A DNA stretch of 24,270 nucleotides, from positions 21,937 through 46,206 of the forward strand of contig DHKB01000030.1 in the NCBI GenBank assembly GCA_002407045.1, given 5' to 3'. The notes under the pieces were generated by a model, which made no database searches, was not told the DNA's origin, and saw nothing but the letters and a program-made list of their open reading frames with translations. Below, piece by piece: positions 6,224-13,988 of this stretch; position 1 is the stretch's first letter; each line of letters begins with the position of its first letter. Source of the DNA: Candidatus Bruticola papionis (lineage in GTDB: Bacteria; Vulcanimicrobiota; Xenobia; Xenobiales; Xenobiaceae). The translations under genes and the position numbers were made by a program.

Positions 6224-8236
6224 CTATTTAAGCAAATATTTTTCTAAGAAAAGCACTACCGATTGCCAGTAGTAATCGCGATTGTTCTTTTTGGCAAAAC
6301 CGTGGCCTTCATCAGAAGCGCAGCAATACCAAACCTGACCACCAGCTTGACGAATTTCTCGAACCATTTGTTCCGCTTCAGTAACGGGTACGCGCGGATC
6401 GTTATAGCCTTGTACTACATATAAAGGCTTGATGATTTTTGCAGCATTGTTGGCTGGCGCAATTTTTTCCATAAAAGCTCTCATTTTCGGATCGCGCTCA
6501 TCACCATATTCAACTCGACGTAAATCCTGACGGTTAGGATTGGTATTTTCCAAGAAAGTCACAAAATTGCTGATACCAACATTGTCTACGCCGCAACTGA
6601 GGTCTTTGCTAAAGTGAGTCATAGAAGCTAAAGTCATATAGCCGCCATATGAACCACCCATAACCGCAATTTTGCCATTAAATTGGGGCTGTTTTTTAAT
6701 CCATTCAATCAAAGCTCCAATATCTTTAACAGAGTCTTCCCGCTTATATCCATTATCTAAAGAGACATAGGTTTTGCCATATCCATGCGAGCCACGCACG
6801 TTGGGAGCAATAACAGCTATGCCTTTTTCATTGACCAGATATTGAATCAGAGAGCTGAAATAAGGCTGGTACTGGCTTTCCGGACCGCCATGGATCTGAA
6901 TAAGCACAGGGCAAGGCTTATTGTCTGCACGTTTAGGCATATAAACGAAAGCTGGGATTTGACGGTCTTTTCCCTCTACTTTATCAAACGTAGGATAGCG
7001 GAACAGCTCTGGCTTAGCAAAAGAAGCAGTGTCTAAACCACCGGCTTCACTGAAAGTCCAGCGCAAGCATTCATCTTTTTTGTCTAAATTGACTACATAG
7101 GTATCGCAAGGCATATTACCAGAGCCTATGCTGACAGCTAAGCGATGGTCGGAAGCGAATTTTAATCCGTAGAGGACGCCATCAGGAACATTTTCTAAGC
7201 GACGGTATTTGCAATTACCCTTGCGCAAATCCATTATATAAATTCTGTTAAAACCATCTTCATTAGTAACAAAAGCCAAAAATTGACCATCTTTTGTAAG
7301 CTGCAAACTGACGACATCAGCATTTATTTCAGGAGCCATATAACTTACTTTGCCAGTTGACAAATTCTGATAGGCTAAACGCTGGAACTCGCTACCATTA
7401 TCGGTAGTAAAGAATACACCTCTACCATCAGGAGCAAATTTAGCTATTTCTCCCAAAGCTACAGTACCTTCGCCGTCCTGGCCAATAGGCTTAACTTTGC
7501 CACTAGCTAAATCTAAAACAACCATGGCAGAATCGGTAATGGAGACATATTTGTAAAGCAATAACTTATCGCCTTGCTTTGACCAATCCATAACATTCCA
7601 ATATCCGCCAGGACTATAAACCATTTTAGCTTGATCGGGATGTTTAGGATCCATAATCCAAATATCCCAATTGGAACCGTCGCGCTGAGTAGACTGATAA
7701 GCAATCTTAGTGCCTTCACTGTTCCACACTACCGAGCCATAGCGGGCCTTGCCATCAGTAAGCATTTGGCAACGTCCATCGCCCAAATTCCATAAGAAAA
7801 TCTGGTAATTTTCGTTACCGCCGACATCTTTCAAAATAGCCATTTCATTTTTACTACTGTCGGGATTGACAATAACATCATTGACAGGCTCATCGAAGAA
7901 AGTAATTTGCTCTCGATAAGATTTGGGACTGGCCACACGGTGAACTTGAGCAGTTTGAGCAAAACGAGTAAAAATAAGCAAGCCGCTCCCTTGAGGGTCC
8001 CAACCAGCTACAGAAGCCGAACGAACATTGGAATACTGGCCTAAACGTTCAACTAAAGAAGTGGGTATTTCCGGAACACCTTCTATAGTTAAATTGCCCT
8101 TAACTTGACGAGAGATCGCACTTTTAGAGGAAGCAACTTGCCCTCTATTATTTTCAGCCACAGCCGCTGAAGAAGCCAAGCAAGCCAATCCTAAAACGAT
8201 GGCCCCCATACGAAACCAGTTAGAACGGAAATTCAT
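6224..8236 (-). CDS. Secreted S9-family serine peptidase (prolyl oligopeptidase/DPP/acylaminoacyl type)
   Basis: The 670-residue enzyme has a signal peptide (MNFRSNWFRMGAIVLGLACL, cleavage probably after AVA near residue 27), so it acts outside the cytoplasm. Residues about 45-410 form a beta-propeller with WD40-like/TolB-like blades (for example FAPDGRGVFFTTDNG, LTKDGQFLAFVTNEDG). The C-terminal alpha/beta-hydrolase domain carries the catalytic triad: Ser529 in GGSYGGY, Asp613 in GYNDPRVP and His645 in DEGHGF. The HGGPESQY oxyanion segment precedes them. Family members release dipeptides or acylated residues from short peptides. ATG 8236 is preceded on its strand by AGGAGTGAGGAT, a good ribosome site. 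The gene diverges from the amylase-family gene. Exact specificity (DPP4-, POP- or AAP-like) cannot be assigned. Confidence 0.92.
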   Translation of the reverse strand: MNFRSNWFRMGAIVLGLACLASSAAVAENNRGQVASSKSAISRQVKGNLTIEGVPEIPTSLVERLGQYSNVRSASVAGWDPQGSGLLIFTRFAQTAQVHRVASPKSYREQITFFDEPVNDVIVNPDSSKNEMAILKDVGGNENYQIFLWNLGDGRCQMLTDGKARYGSVVWNSEGTKIAYQSTQRDGSNWDIWIMDPKHPDQAKMVYSPGGYWNVMDWSKQGDKLLLYKYVSITDSAMVVLDLASGKVKPIGQDGEGTVALGEIAKFAPDGRGVFFTTDNGSEFQRLAYQNLSTGKVSYMAPEINADVVSLQLTKDGQFLAFVTNEDGFNRIYIMDLRKGNCKYRRLENVPDGVLYGLKFASDHRLAVSIGSGNMPCDTYVVNLDKKDECLRWTFSEAGGLDTASFAKPELFRYPTFDKVEGKDRQIPAFVYMPKRADNKPCPVLIQIHGGPESQYQPYFSSLIQYLVNEKGIAVIAPNVRGSHGYGKTYVSLDNGYKREDSVKDIGALIEWIKKQPQFNGKIAVMGGSYGGYMTLASMTHFSKDLSCGVDNVGISNFVTFLENTNPNRQDLRRVEYGDERDPKMRAFMEKIAPANNAAKIIKPLYVVQGYNDPRVPVTEAEQMVREIRQAGGQVWYCCASDEGHGFAKKNNRDYYWQSVVLFLEKYLLK

Positions 8237-8263
8237 ATCCTCACTCCTGTGTTAAAGTTTTTC

Positions 8264-8275
8264 TTTAGGCCTAAA
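8264..8275. promoter_or_regulatory. 12-bp perfect palindrome upstream of the S9 peptidase gene
   Basis: TTTAGGCCTAAA is perfectly self-complementary and sits 28 bases before the peptidase start. Part of it belongs to an imperfect direct repeat, AGTTTTTCTTTAGG (8256-8269) and AGTTTTTCTAGG (8299-8310). It could be an operator; no regulator is identifiable. Confidence 0.3.
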
Positions 8276-8352
8276 CATATAGAGTTCTGCCCAAACAGAG
8301 TTTTTCTAGGGGATAATTAAATTCCTGGTAACATATTTTTTTTGTGTTCGGC

Positions 8353-8358
8353 TATAAT
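8353..8358 (+). promoter_or_regulatory. Candidate -10 box for the amylase-family gene
   Basis: A perfect TATAAT lies 139 bases before the chosen ATG. I see no convincing -35 at 16-18 bases upstream, where the sequence is a T-rich run. An activator or an unusual -35 would be needed. Confidence 0.4.
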
Positions 8359-8497
8359 CTATGGTAGCAAGTTTGCAAAGAAACAGCATTGAAATTTTGG
8401 GCAGTTGCTTCTGCGCAAGTGTTTGGGATTAGGTGTTCCTAAAAGCGGAGTGCTTAAAGTAGTTCACATATTTACCATTGTTTTTGGAGGCTTTACC

Positions 8498-10144
8498 ATG
8501 ATTTCCGGCGTGTCTGATAACTTTAGAGTTTTCAATCAGCCCGTTTCCAACGTTTCAGTTACTGGCGCCAAGGCCGTAGCAGCCGAAAGCGCACCTGCCC
8601 TTCCCGCTGACACTCTCACGAAATCCAAGTCCGACTCTTCTGCCAGACTTATTCCCAAGTCTCTCTTCTGCTCTACAGCAGCCAAAACCGAAGAGACCGC
8701 CAGTGCTTCAGCCGTTACTACCAATTCTGTAAGCTCCTGGCAAGCCAAATGGGGCCCCCAAGTTATTTACTTCCCTCTTACAGACCGTTTCAGCGACGGC
8801 GATCCTAGCAACAACTTTAACGTAGATAAAAACAACCCCACCGCTTATCACGGCGGTGACTTGCGCGGTGTCATCAACAACTTAGACTACATTAAAGGCT
8901 TAGGCGCCACTTGCTTATGGGTCGCTCCTATGTATGACAACGCCGACAAAGTAAGAATGGGCGACTACGAAGGTACAGGCTACCACGGTTACTGGATTAC
9001 CGATCACTACAAAGTGGACGAGCACCAGGGTACCATAAATGACGCCAAAGAATTGGTCTCCAAAGCTCATGAAAAAGGTATGAAGGTCGTTTTGGACACC
9101 GTGCTCAACCACGTCGCCCCCAACCATCCTTGGGTAAACGATCCTAGCAAGCACGACTGGTTCCACCACAATGGTGGCATTCAAAATTGGGACGATCCTT
9201 GGCAGTTGGAAAATCGTGACGTTTGCGGTTTGCCCGACCTCAACCAGAGCAATCCCGAAGTTTACAAATATTTACTGGACAATACTCTTTGGTGGGTCAA
9301 AGAGACCGGTGCTGACGGTATCCGTTTAGACGCTATTAAGCACGTCGATCACCAGTTCTGGCAGAAATTCTGCGCCGACATTAAAAAAGAGATGGGCGAC
9401 GACTTCATGATTTTGGGTGAAGCTTTACATGGCGATCCCAACGTAGTTTCCGGCTATATGCGCGACGGTATGGATAGTTGCTTCGATATGCCTTTGTATT
9501 ACACCATCCGTGATACTATCGGTAAAGATGGCAGCGCCAGAGAGATTGGTAAACGCTTTGCTGAAGACAGCAAGTATCCCGACGCTAGCAAGATGGTCAC
9601 CTTATTGGACAACCACGACTTCGAGCGCTTCATGAACAACACCAACAACAGCCGCGGCGAAGACAAGCTCAAGTTGGGTATGGATTTGATCATGACTTGT
9701 CGTGGTATTCCTTCCGTATACTACGGCGACGAGACTGCCATGGTTGGCGGCGGTGACCCTGACAACCGTCGTGATATGGAATTTGGCACCAAGCCCCACA
9801 TCACCGAGCACCTTCAGAAATTGACTAGCACTCGTGCCGCTATGCCCGCTCTCCAGTTTGGTCAGCAAATGGAAATGTGGCAAGATGATCAGATTTACGC
9901 TTTCTGCCGTCGTCATGAAGGCCAGGAATGCATCACTGTTTTGAACAACTCCTACGATCACCAGACTCGCAATATTCCTCTGCGCGAAGGCAGCCCCTTG
10001 CACAATGGCGATGTGATGGTTGATGTTCTTACTGGTGATAAATTCACCGTAAACAACAACTGTCTCAATATTGGCACTGCCGACAAGCAGGGACGCGTGC
10101 TGGTTCCTGAAAAGGACTATGGGAATATTCAATTCAAAAAGTAA
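8498..10144 (+). CDS. GH13 alpha-amylase-family glycoside hydrolase with N-terminal extension
   Basis: The 548-residue protein carries all four GH13 signature regions. These are DTVLNH (200-205), GIRLDAIKH (274-282; nucleophile Asp278), LGEAL (306-310; acid/base Glu308) and LLDNHD (369-374; Asp374). The opening VIYFPLTDRFSDGDPSNN (89-106) is typical of maltogenic amylase, cyclodextrinase or CGTase-like enzymes, so the substrate is probably an alpha-glucan or maltodextrin. Residues 1-80 precede the catalytic barrel as a Ser/Ala/Thr-rich, probably disordered extension. ATG 8498 has GGAGG seven bases before it. The frame stays open back to 8405, and the skipped codons include a hydrophobic run (VVHIFTIVFGGF) that would resemble a membrane segment if a start such as GTG 8450 were used. 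From ATG 8498 there is no Sec signal. Codon use is C-rich as in the EEP gene, suggesting high expression. Confidence 0.93.
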   Translation: MISGVSDNFRVFNQPVSNVSVTGAKAVAAESAPALPADTLTKSKSDSSARLIPKSLFCSTAAKTEETASASAVTTNSVSSWQAKWGPQVIYFPLTDRFSDGDPSNNFNVDKNNPTAYHGGDLRGVINNLDYIKGLGATCLWVAPMYDNADKVRMGDYEGTGYHGYWITDHYKVDEHQGTINDAKELVSKAHEKGMKVVLDTVLNHVAPNHPWVNDPSKHDWFHHNGGIQNWDDPWQLENRDVCGLPDLNQSNPEVYKYLLDNTLWWVKETGADGIRLDAIKHVDHQFWQKFCADIKKEMGDDFMILGEALHGDPNVVSGYMRDGMDSCFDMPLYYTIRDTIGKDGSAREIGKRFAEDSKYPDASKMVTLLDNHDFERFMNNTNNSRGEDKLKLGMDLIMTCRGIPSVYYGDETAMVGGGDPDNRRDMEFGTKPHITEHLQKLTSTRAAMPALQFGQQMEMWQDDQIYAFCRRHEGQECITVLNNSYDHQTRNIPLREGSPLHNGDVMVDVLTGDKFTVNNNCLNIGTADKQGRVLVPEKDYGNIQFKK

Positions 10145-10168
10145 TTGAATATAAACATATATGCACCT

Positions 10169-10216
10169 GTCGTTAGCAGTTGCTAAATTCTTCGGAAGGA
10201 AGTAACTACTGACGGC
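10169..10216 (+). other. Long hairpin in the 3' region of the amylase-family transcript
   Basis: The arms 10169-10184 and 10201-10216 can form a 16-position stem with one C-A mismatch and three G-T pairs. It is capped by an inner TTC-TTCG-GAA tetraloop hairpin (10188-10197). No T-run follows, so it is not a terminator itself; the true terminator begins 27 bases later. It could stabilise the mRNA 3' end. Confidence 0.5.
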
Positions 10217-10242
10217 TGCGGTACAAAACAACTTCAACAATA

Positions 10243-10275
10243 AAGCCCGCCCTTCTTTAGAAGGGCGGGCTTTTT
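10243..10275. terminator. Strong terminator between convergent amylase-family and holB genes
   Basis: A perfect 13-bp stem (AAGCCCGCCCTTC with GAAGGGCGGGCTT, loop TTTA) is followed by TTTTT on the plus strand. The minus strand reads CTTTATT after the stem, so it may also end the holB transcript. Confidence 0.95.
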
Positions 10276-10302
10276 CTTCGCATATTTGCTATATAACAGT
10301 TT

Positions 10303-11310
10303 TTACTTATGCTCTTGTAAAGTCAAACACAAATTTTGTAAGAGCAAAGTTGTTTTAACATTGCGCTCTACATGATATTTGGCCAAATCTACTGCAACTA
10401 AATTTTTCTCAAAATAGCTCAGCTCATGTTCTGAAGCAATGGGGTTTAACTTTTCCATATAATCTTCATTTATTAGTAAGTTCGCAGAAGCCTTAGCCTT
10501 CAAAAGTAACAAATCGCGGTAAAAAGAAGAAGCGATAGACAAAGCCCACAGTAAGTAGTCCTTTTCTTTAAGTGAAGAGCTAGTGCATAATTTTTCCAAA
10601 GCTGAAGCTGAGCCCAAAGCCTCCCACAAATTTTGAGTAGAAGAAAGGGAAGCAAGGATTTCTAAAGCGGCAACTCTACAATCCCAAAGGGCATTATTTT
10701 GCACAAAATTGAGAGCAACTCCCAGAGAACCTTCACTTATTCTGGAGGCAGTCAAAGCTTTATTTTTTTCAAAACCGCGAGACAATAAATTTTCTTGCAC
10801 TAAATCATAGGGCAAAGCCTTAAATTCAAAGCGACGACAACGCGACACAACTGTAGGCAAAAGGCGTCCCTCAGGTTGAGCTACCAAAATAATAATAAGA
10901 GACGCGGGCGGTTCCTCTAAAGTTTTCAAAAGTGCATTTTGAGCTTCTTCAGTCAGACGCTGCGCTTCATCAATAATCCAAAAGCGATATCCACCTTCAT
11001 AAGAGCAAGTTTGAACTTCAGCAATAGCTTCACGCACTTCATCAATGCCAATAGTTATTTTATTGTCAGCATTGGTTAAAATATTTACGTCGGGGTGGTT
11101 GCCAGATTCGATACGTCGGCAATTTATACAAGAGCCGCAAGGGCCTTGCTCAGATTTATGCTCGCACAAAACAGCTGCAGCGAACCAACGGGCCGCTAAA
11201 TATTTGCCTACTCCCCTGGGGCCAACAAAAAGATAGCTAGGAGAAAGTTTATCTTCAAAAGCTAAAAGGCGCAGATATTTTAAAATAGTTTCATTGCCTA
11301 CAATTTGCAT
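10303..11310 (-). CDS. holB: DNA polymerase III clamp-loader delta' subunit
   Basis: HolB is the delta' subunit of the clamp loader that places the beta clamp on DNA. The 335-residue protein has the Walker A-like GPRGVGK (30-36), with Tyr after the Lys instead of Ser/Thr; this fits the usual picture of delta' as a non-hydrolysing subunit. A four-Cys zinc module follows (Cys49, Cys58, Cys61, Cys64), then IIDEAQRLTEEAQNALLKTLEEPP (112-135) and the SRC motif (176-178). The C-terminal third is the helical collar domain. ATG 11310 is preceded by GGGGAAAG. It lies 22 bases after tmk in the same direction, a pairing found in many bacteria, so the two are almost certainly co-transcribed. Confidence 0.94.
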   Translation of the reverse strand: MQIVGNETILKYLRLLAFEDKLSPSYLFVGPRGVGKYLAARWFAAAVLCEHKSEQGPCGSCINCRRIESGNHPDVNILTNADNKITIGIDEVREAIAEVQTCSYEGGYRFWIIDEAQRLTEEAQNALLKTLEEPPASLIIILVAQPEGRLLPTVVSRCRRFEFKALPYDLVQENLLSRGFEKNKALTASRISEGSLGVALNFVQNNALWDCRVAALEILASLSSTQNLWEALGSASALEKLCTSSSLKEKDYLLWALSIASSFYRDLLLLKAKASANLLINEDYMEKLNPIASEHELSYFEKNLVAVDLAKYHVERNVKTTLLLQNLCLTLQEHK

Positions 11311-11332
11311 ATCTTTCCCCTAAATTAAAAAA

Positions 11333-12031
11333 TTAGTCAATAGCTAGACGGGCACGGCACCAAGGCTTTATTAAGCGCCAAATTTGCGCAGATACTTCTT
11401 CAAAACTTTGCGAAGCATCTACAATATGCCAGCGTTTTTGCTCTTCAGCGCTAAAAGAAAACTCTCCTAAATGGCCCTGAGCCATATCCAAATAATTTTG
11501 GCGCAAACGTGCAAAGAATTCTTTTTTTTCTAGTTCAATACGATCAAAATTACCCTTGTTCTGGCTATAACGTTTGGCCAAACGAGAGCGGCCAGTAACA
11601 TAGTCTAAATCGAGAAGCAAAGTAAGGTCGGGTTTACAATTGGCAGCTACTAAATTATTTAATTCAACTACAACTTGTAAAGGTAAATTTCTGGCTCCCT
11701 GATAAGCCAGAGAAGAGTCGTAAAAGCGATCGCAAATGACCACTTCACCCCGTTGCAACTTAGGCATAATCAATTGCTGTACATGCTGAAAACGCGAAGC
11801 CTCGAAAAGTAAAAGTTCTGTCATAGGCAACATATCCCGATTGGCTGGATCGATTAGCAATTGGCGAATTTTATCGCTAATAGGTGTTCCCCCAGGCTCA
11901 CGCGTCACCGAAACAACCAGACCTTCCTGGCGCAAACGCTCAGCCAGAACCTTAGCTTGAGACGTTTTACCTCCGCCCTCAGGGCCTTCCAAAGTTATAA
12001 AAAAACCGCGCTGCTTAACTTGATTGTGCAT
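11333..12031 (-). CDS. tmk: Thymidylate kinase (dTMP kinase)
   Basis: It phosphorylates dTMP to dTDP in the cytoplasm on the way to dTTP. The 232 residues are a normal to slightly long size. The P-loop is LEGPEGGGKTS (14-24), the substrate site includes TREPGGTP (43-50), and the DRF motif with YDSSLAYQG lies at 101-112. The LID region contains RSRLAKR (148-154). The ATG at 12031 has GGAG ten bases upstream. It starts 19 bases after the R3H ATPase stop and ends 22 bases before holB, within a compact replication-related unit. Confidence 0.96.
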   Translation of the reverse strand: MHNQVKQRGFFITLEGPEGGGKTSQAKVLAERLRQEGLVVSVTREPGGTPISDKIRQLLIDPANRDMLPMTELLLFEASRFQHVQQLIMPKLQRGEVVICDRFYDSSLAYQGARNLPLQVVVELNNLVAANCKPDLTLLLDLDYVTGRSRLAKRYSQNKGNFDRIELEKKEFFARLRQNYLDMAQGHLGEFSFSAEEQKRWHIVDASQSFEEVSAQIWRLIKPWCRARLAID

Positions 12032-12050
12032 TTTTTAGATCTCCGCCCAG

Positions 12051-13901
12051 TTAAATTGCCGTACTACTGCGCCCTTGTAAGCGCAAATAACATTCCGGTT
12101 CAACTCCGTAAATAACCGACTTAAGGCCAGCTTTGGCAGCAATTTGACCTTGTAAACGGCGCAAGGCACGATCTTGTGGCAAAAGATTATAAGGGCGGCC
12201 AGTCTTTTGCACTTCTTCAATGGCTTCAGTTACTTCTAATTGGGCTAATTCAGCCGTGCTTAAAATAGAATCTTCAAAATAGCCATCTAAAAAGCTCTTA
12301 ATTTTGGGCCAAGTATTTTCTTCCAAAGGACAAACCTTCAATCCCCCACGTTTGATAGCCTGGAAAAGCTGGGGATCGTTATCTCGGCTGGATTCTAAAG
12401 CCAACACCACATTGGCAGTTTTCCAAGTTGTGACAACTTGCGCAGGCAACTCCAGTAAATTGATTAGCTTTTCCAAACGGCTACGACTAATTCCCACAGG
12501 ATAAATACTCACTTTAGTCTTCATGCCTACATAAGGCTTAGGCTCTTCAGCTTGAGCTAAAAGCACATTACCTTCTGCATCACGATAGCGATCATGACGC
12601 AAATAAGCAAAACGCTCATCCAAGCTAGCTGGAACTTCAACGACCTCTTTTTCTACTTGGTTATTTTCCTTATGCTTAGGCGAAAGAGAGCCATACTTAG
12701 CTAAAATAGGTGAATTTCCAAGCTTGTCATTTGCTTCAGTCTCAGCCTTATTAGTTTCTGATACGACGCCATCAGTAGATTCAGCCACATTTTGTTCCGC
12801 CTCTACCTCTTTAGCTACAGCCTTGCCCTTCTTAGCCTTTTTTTTGCCTTTAGTTCCGCAAGCGCTACCTGCTTCTGCAACACTTTGGCCATGGCCAGAA
12901 GAAGTTTGACGTACTCTCACCAAAGGAGCTATTTCGGCACCACGCAAAATGGCATCGACGGAATCGGCGACATTTTTATGAATAGCAAAAGTATGGCGAT
13001 CTCGCAATTCGATAACTACATCAAAAGTAGGTGGCGATTTACGCTCCAAAATAGCCTTATGACCACCACCGCGCTTAAAAGCTATTTCATCTGACAGAGT
13101 GACCGATTCTATACCACCAACTAGATCGCATAAAGTAGGATTTTGAATTAAGTTTTCCAGCATAGTACCGTGAGCTGTAGCCACAAGCATCACGCCGCGT
13201 TCAGCAATAGTTCGAGCTGCATACGCTTCAGCTTCTGTACCTATTTCATCAATAACTACTACCTGCGGTGTATGGTTTTCTACCGCTTCAATCATAATTT
13301 TATGCTGATCTATAGGATCTGGAACTTGCATACGACGAGCTGAACCAACACCAGGATGGGGGACATCTCCATCACCAGCAATTTCGTTAGAAGTATCAAC
13401 TATGACAACTCTTTTATGCAATTCATCAGCTAAAACTCTAGAAATTTCGCGCAATACGGTAGTTTTGCCCACACCAGGCTGCCCCAAAAGCAAAATGCTA
13501 CGGCCACTCTTAACTACATCTTTGATAATATCGGCATCACCATAAACGGCTCGTCCCACCCTGGCCGTAAGGCCCACGATACGACCGCGACGATTGCGTA
13601 TGGCCGAAATACGATGTAAAGTGGCGTCGATTCCGGCTCGATTGTCAGACCCAAATTCTGACACATAAGAAGAAATGTAGTCTAAATCGCTATAAGTAAC
13701 CGGCTGGTCACAAATAGTACAAATCTCATTTTGAAAACGGGCCATAGGCAAGCGGCCCAAATCGGCAACAAATTCAATTAAGCTGTCAACCGAACGCCCC
13801 AAGTTTTCATATCCCTCGCACCAAGCTGGAGGGAAGACACACATCAGCTCTTCAATATTGTCGGAGGCAATAGTCAATTGTTCGGTTGATTCGTTATCCA
13901 T
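12051..13901 (-). CDS. R3H-domain AAA ATPase, Ycf45/SpoIIIAA-like
   Basis: The 616-residue protein combines an N-terminal domain (1-125) and a RecA/secretion-type ATPase core resembling SpoIIIAA and chloroplast/cyanobacterial Ycf45. Walker A GQPGVGKTT is at 140-148 and Walker B VVVIDEIG at 214-221. The core also has TSNEIAGDGDVPHPGVG and a sensor-like TAHG. A low-complexity Lys/Ala/Glu-rich linker spans roughly 345-440. The C-terminal part (about 540-616) has the R3H single-stranded nucleic acid binding pattern, with TGRPYNLLPQDRALRRLQ near 575-592. The family is widespread in cyanobacteria and plastids, but its cellular role is not settled. The gene is 19 bases upstream of tmk and 87 bases after the decarboxylase, so a link to DNA metabolism is plausible from context only. 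ATG 13901 has only a weak purine stretch before it. Confidence 0.87.
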   Translation of the reverse strand: MDNESTEQLTIASDNIEELMCVFPPAWCEGYENLGRSVDSLIEFVADLGRLPMARFQNEICTICDQPVTYSDLDYISSYVSEFGSDNRAGIDATLHRISAIRNRRGRIVGLTARVGRAVYGDADIIKDVVKSGRSILLLGQPGVGKTTVLREISRVLADELHKRVVIVDTSNEIAGDGDVPHPGVGSARRMQVPDPIDQHKIMIEAVENHTPQVVVIDEIGTEAEAYAARTIAERGVMLVATAHGTMLENLIQNPTLCDLVGGIESVTLSDEIAFKRGGGHKAILERKSPPTFDVVIELRDRHTFAIHKNVADSVDAILRGAEIAPLVRVRQTSSGHGQSVAEAGSACGTKGKKKAKKGKAVAKEVEAEQNVAESTDGVVSETNKAETEANDKLGNSPILAKYGSLSPKHKENNQVEKEVVEVPASLDERFAYLRHDRYRDAEGNVLLAQAEEPKPYVGMKTKVSIYPVGISRSRLEKLINLLELPAQVVTTWKTANVVLALESSRDNDPQLFQAIKRGGLKVCPLEENTWPKIKSFLDGYFEDSILSTAELAQLEVTEAIEEVQKTGRPYNLLPQDRALRRLQGQIAAKAGLKSVIYGVEPECYLRLQGRSSTAI

Positions 13902-13988
13902 ACTTTACTTAGAACCCCTTATACGTTCCAAAATAAGGAAGTAGTTTTATTTTTCGCTTTCTTTCTTCCTTCCAAGCCACAACTACGG

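Noticed and set aside
9602..10240. 212-codon open frame antisense to the amylase-family gene
   Set aside because: It mirrors a GH13 gene with strongly biased codons, which readily opens antisense frames; it has no ribosome site or recognisable domain and crosses the 3' hairpin.
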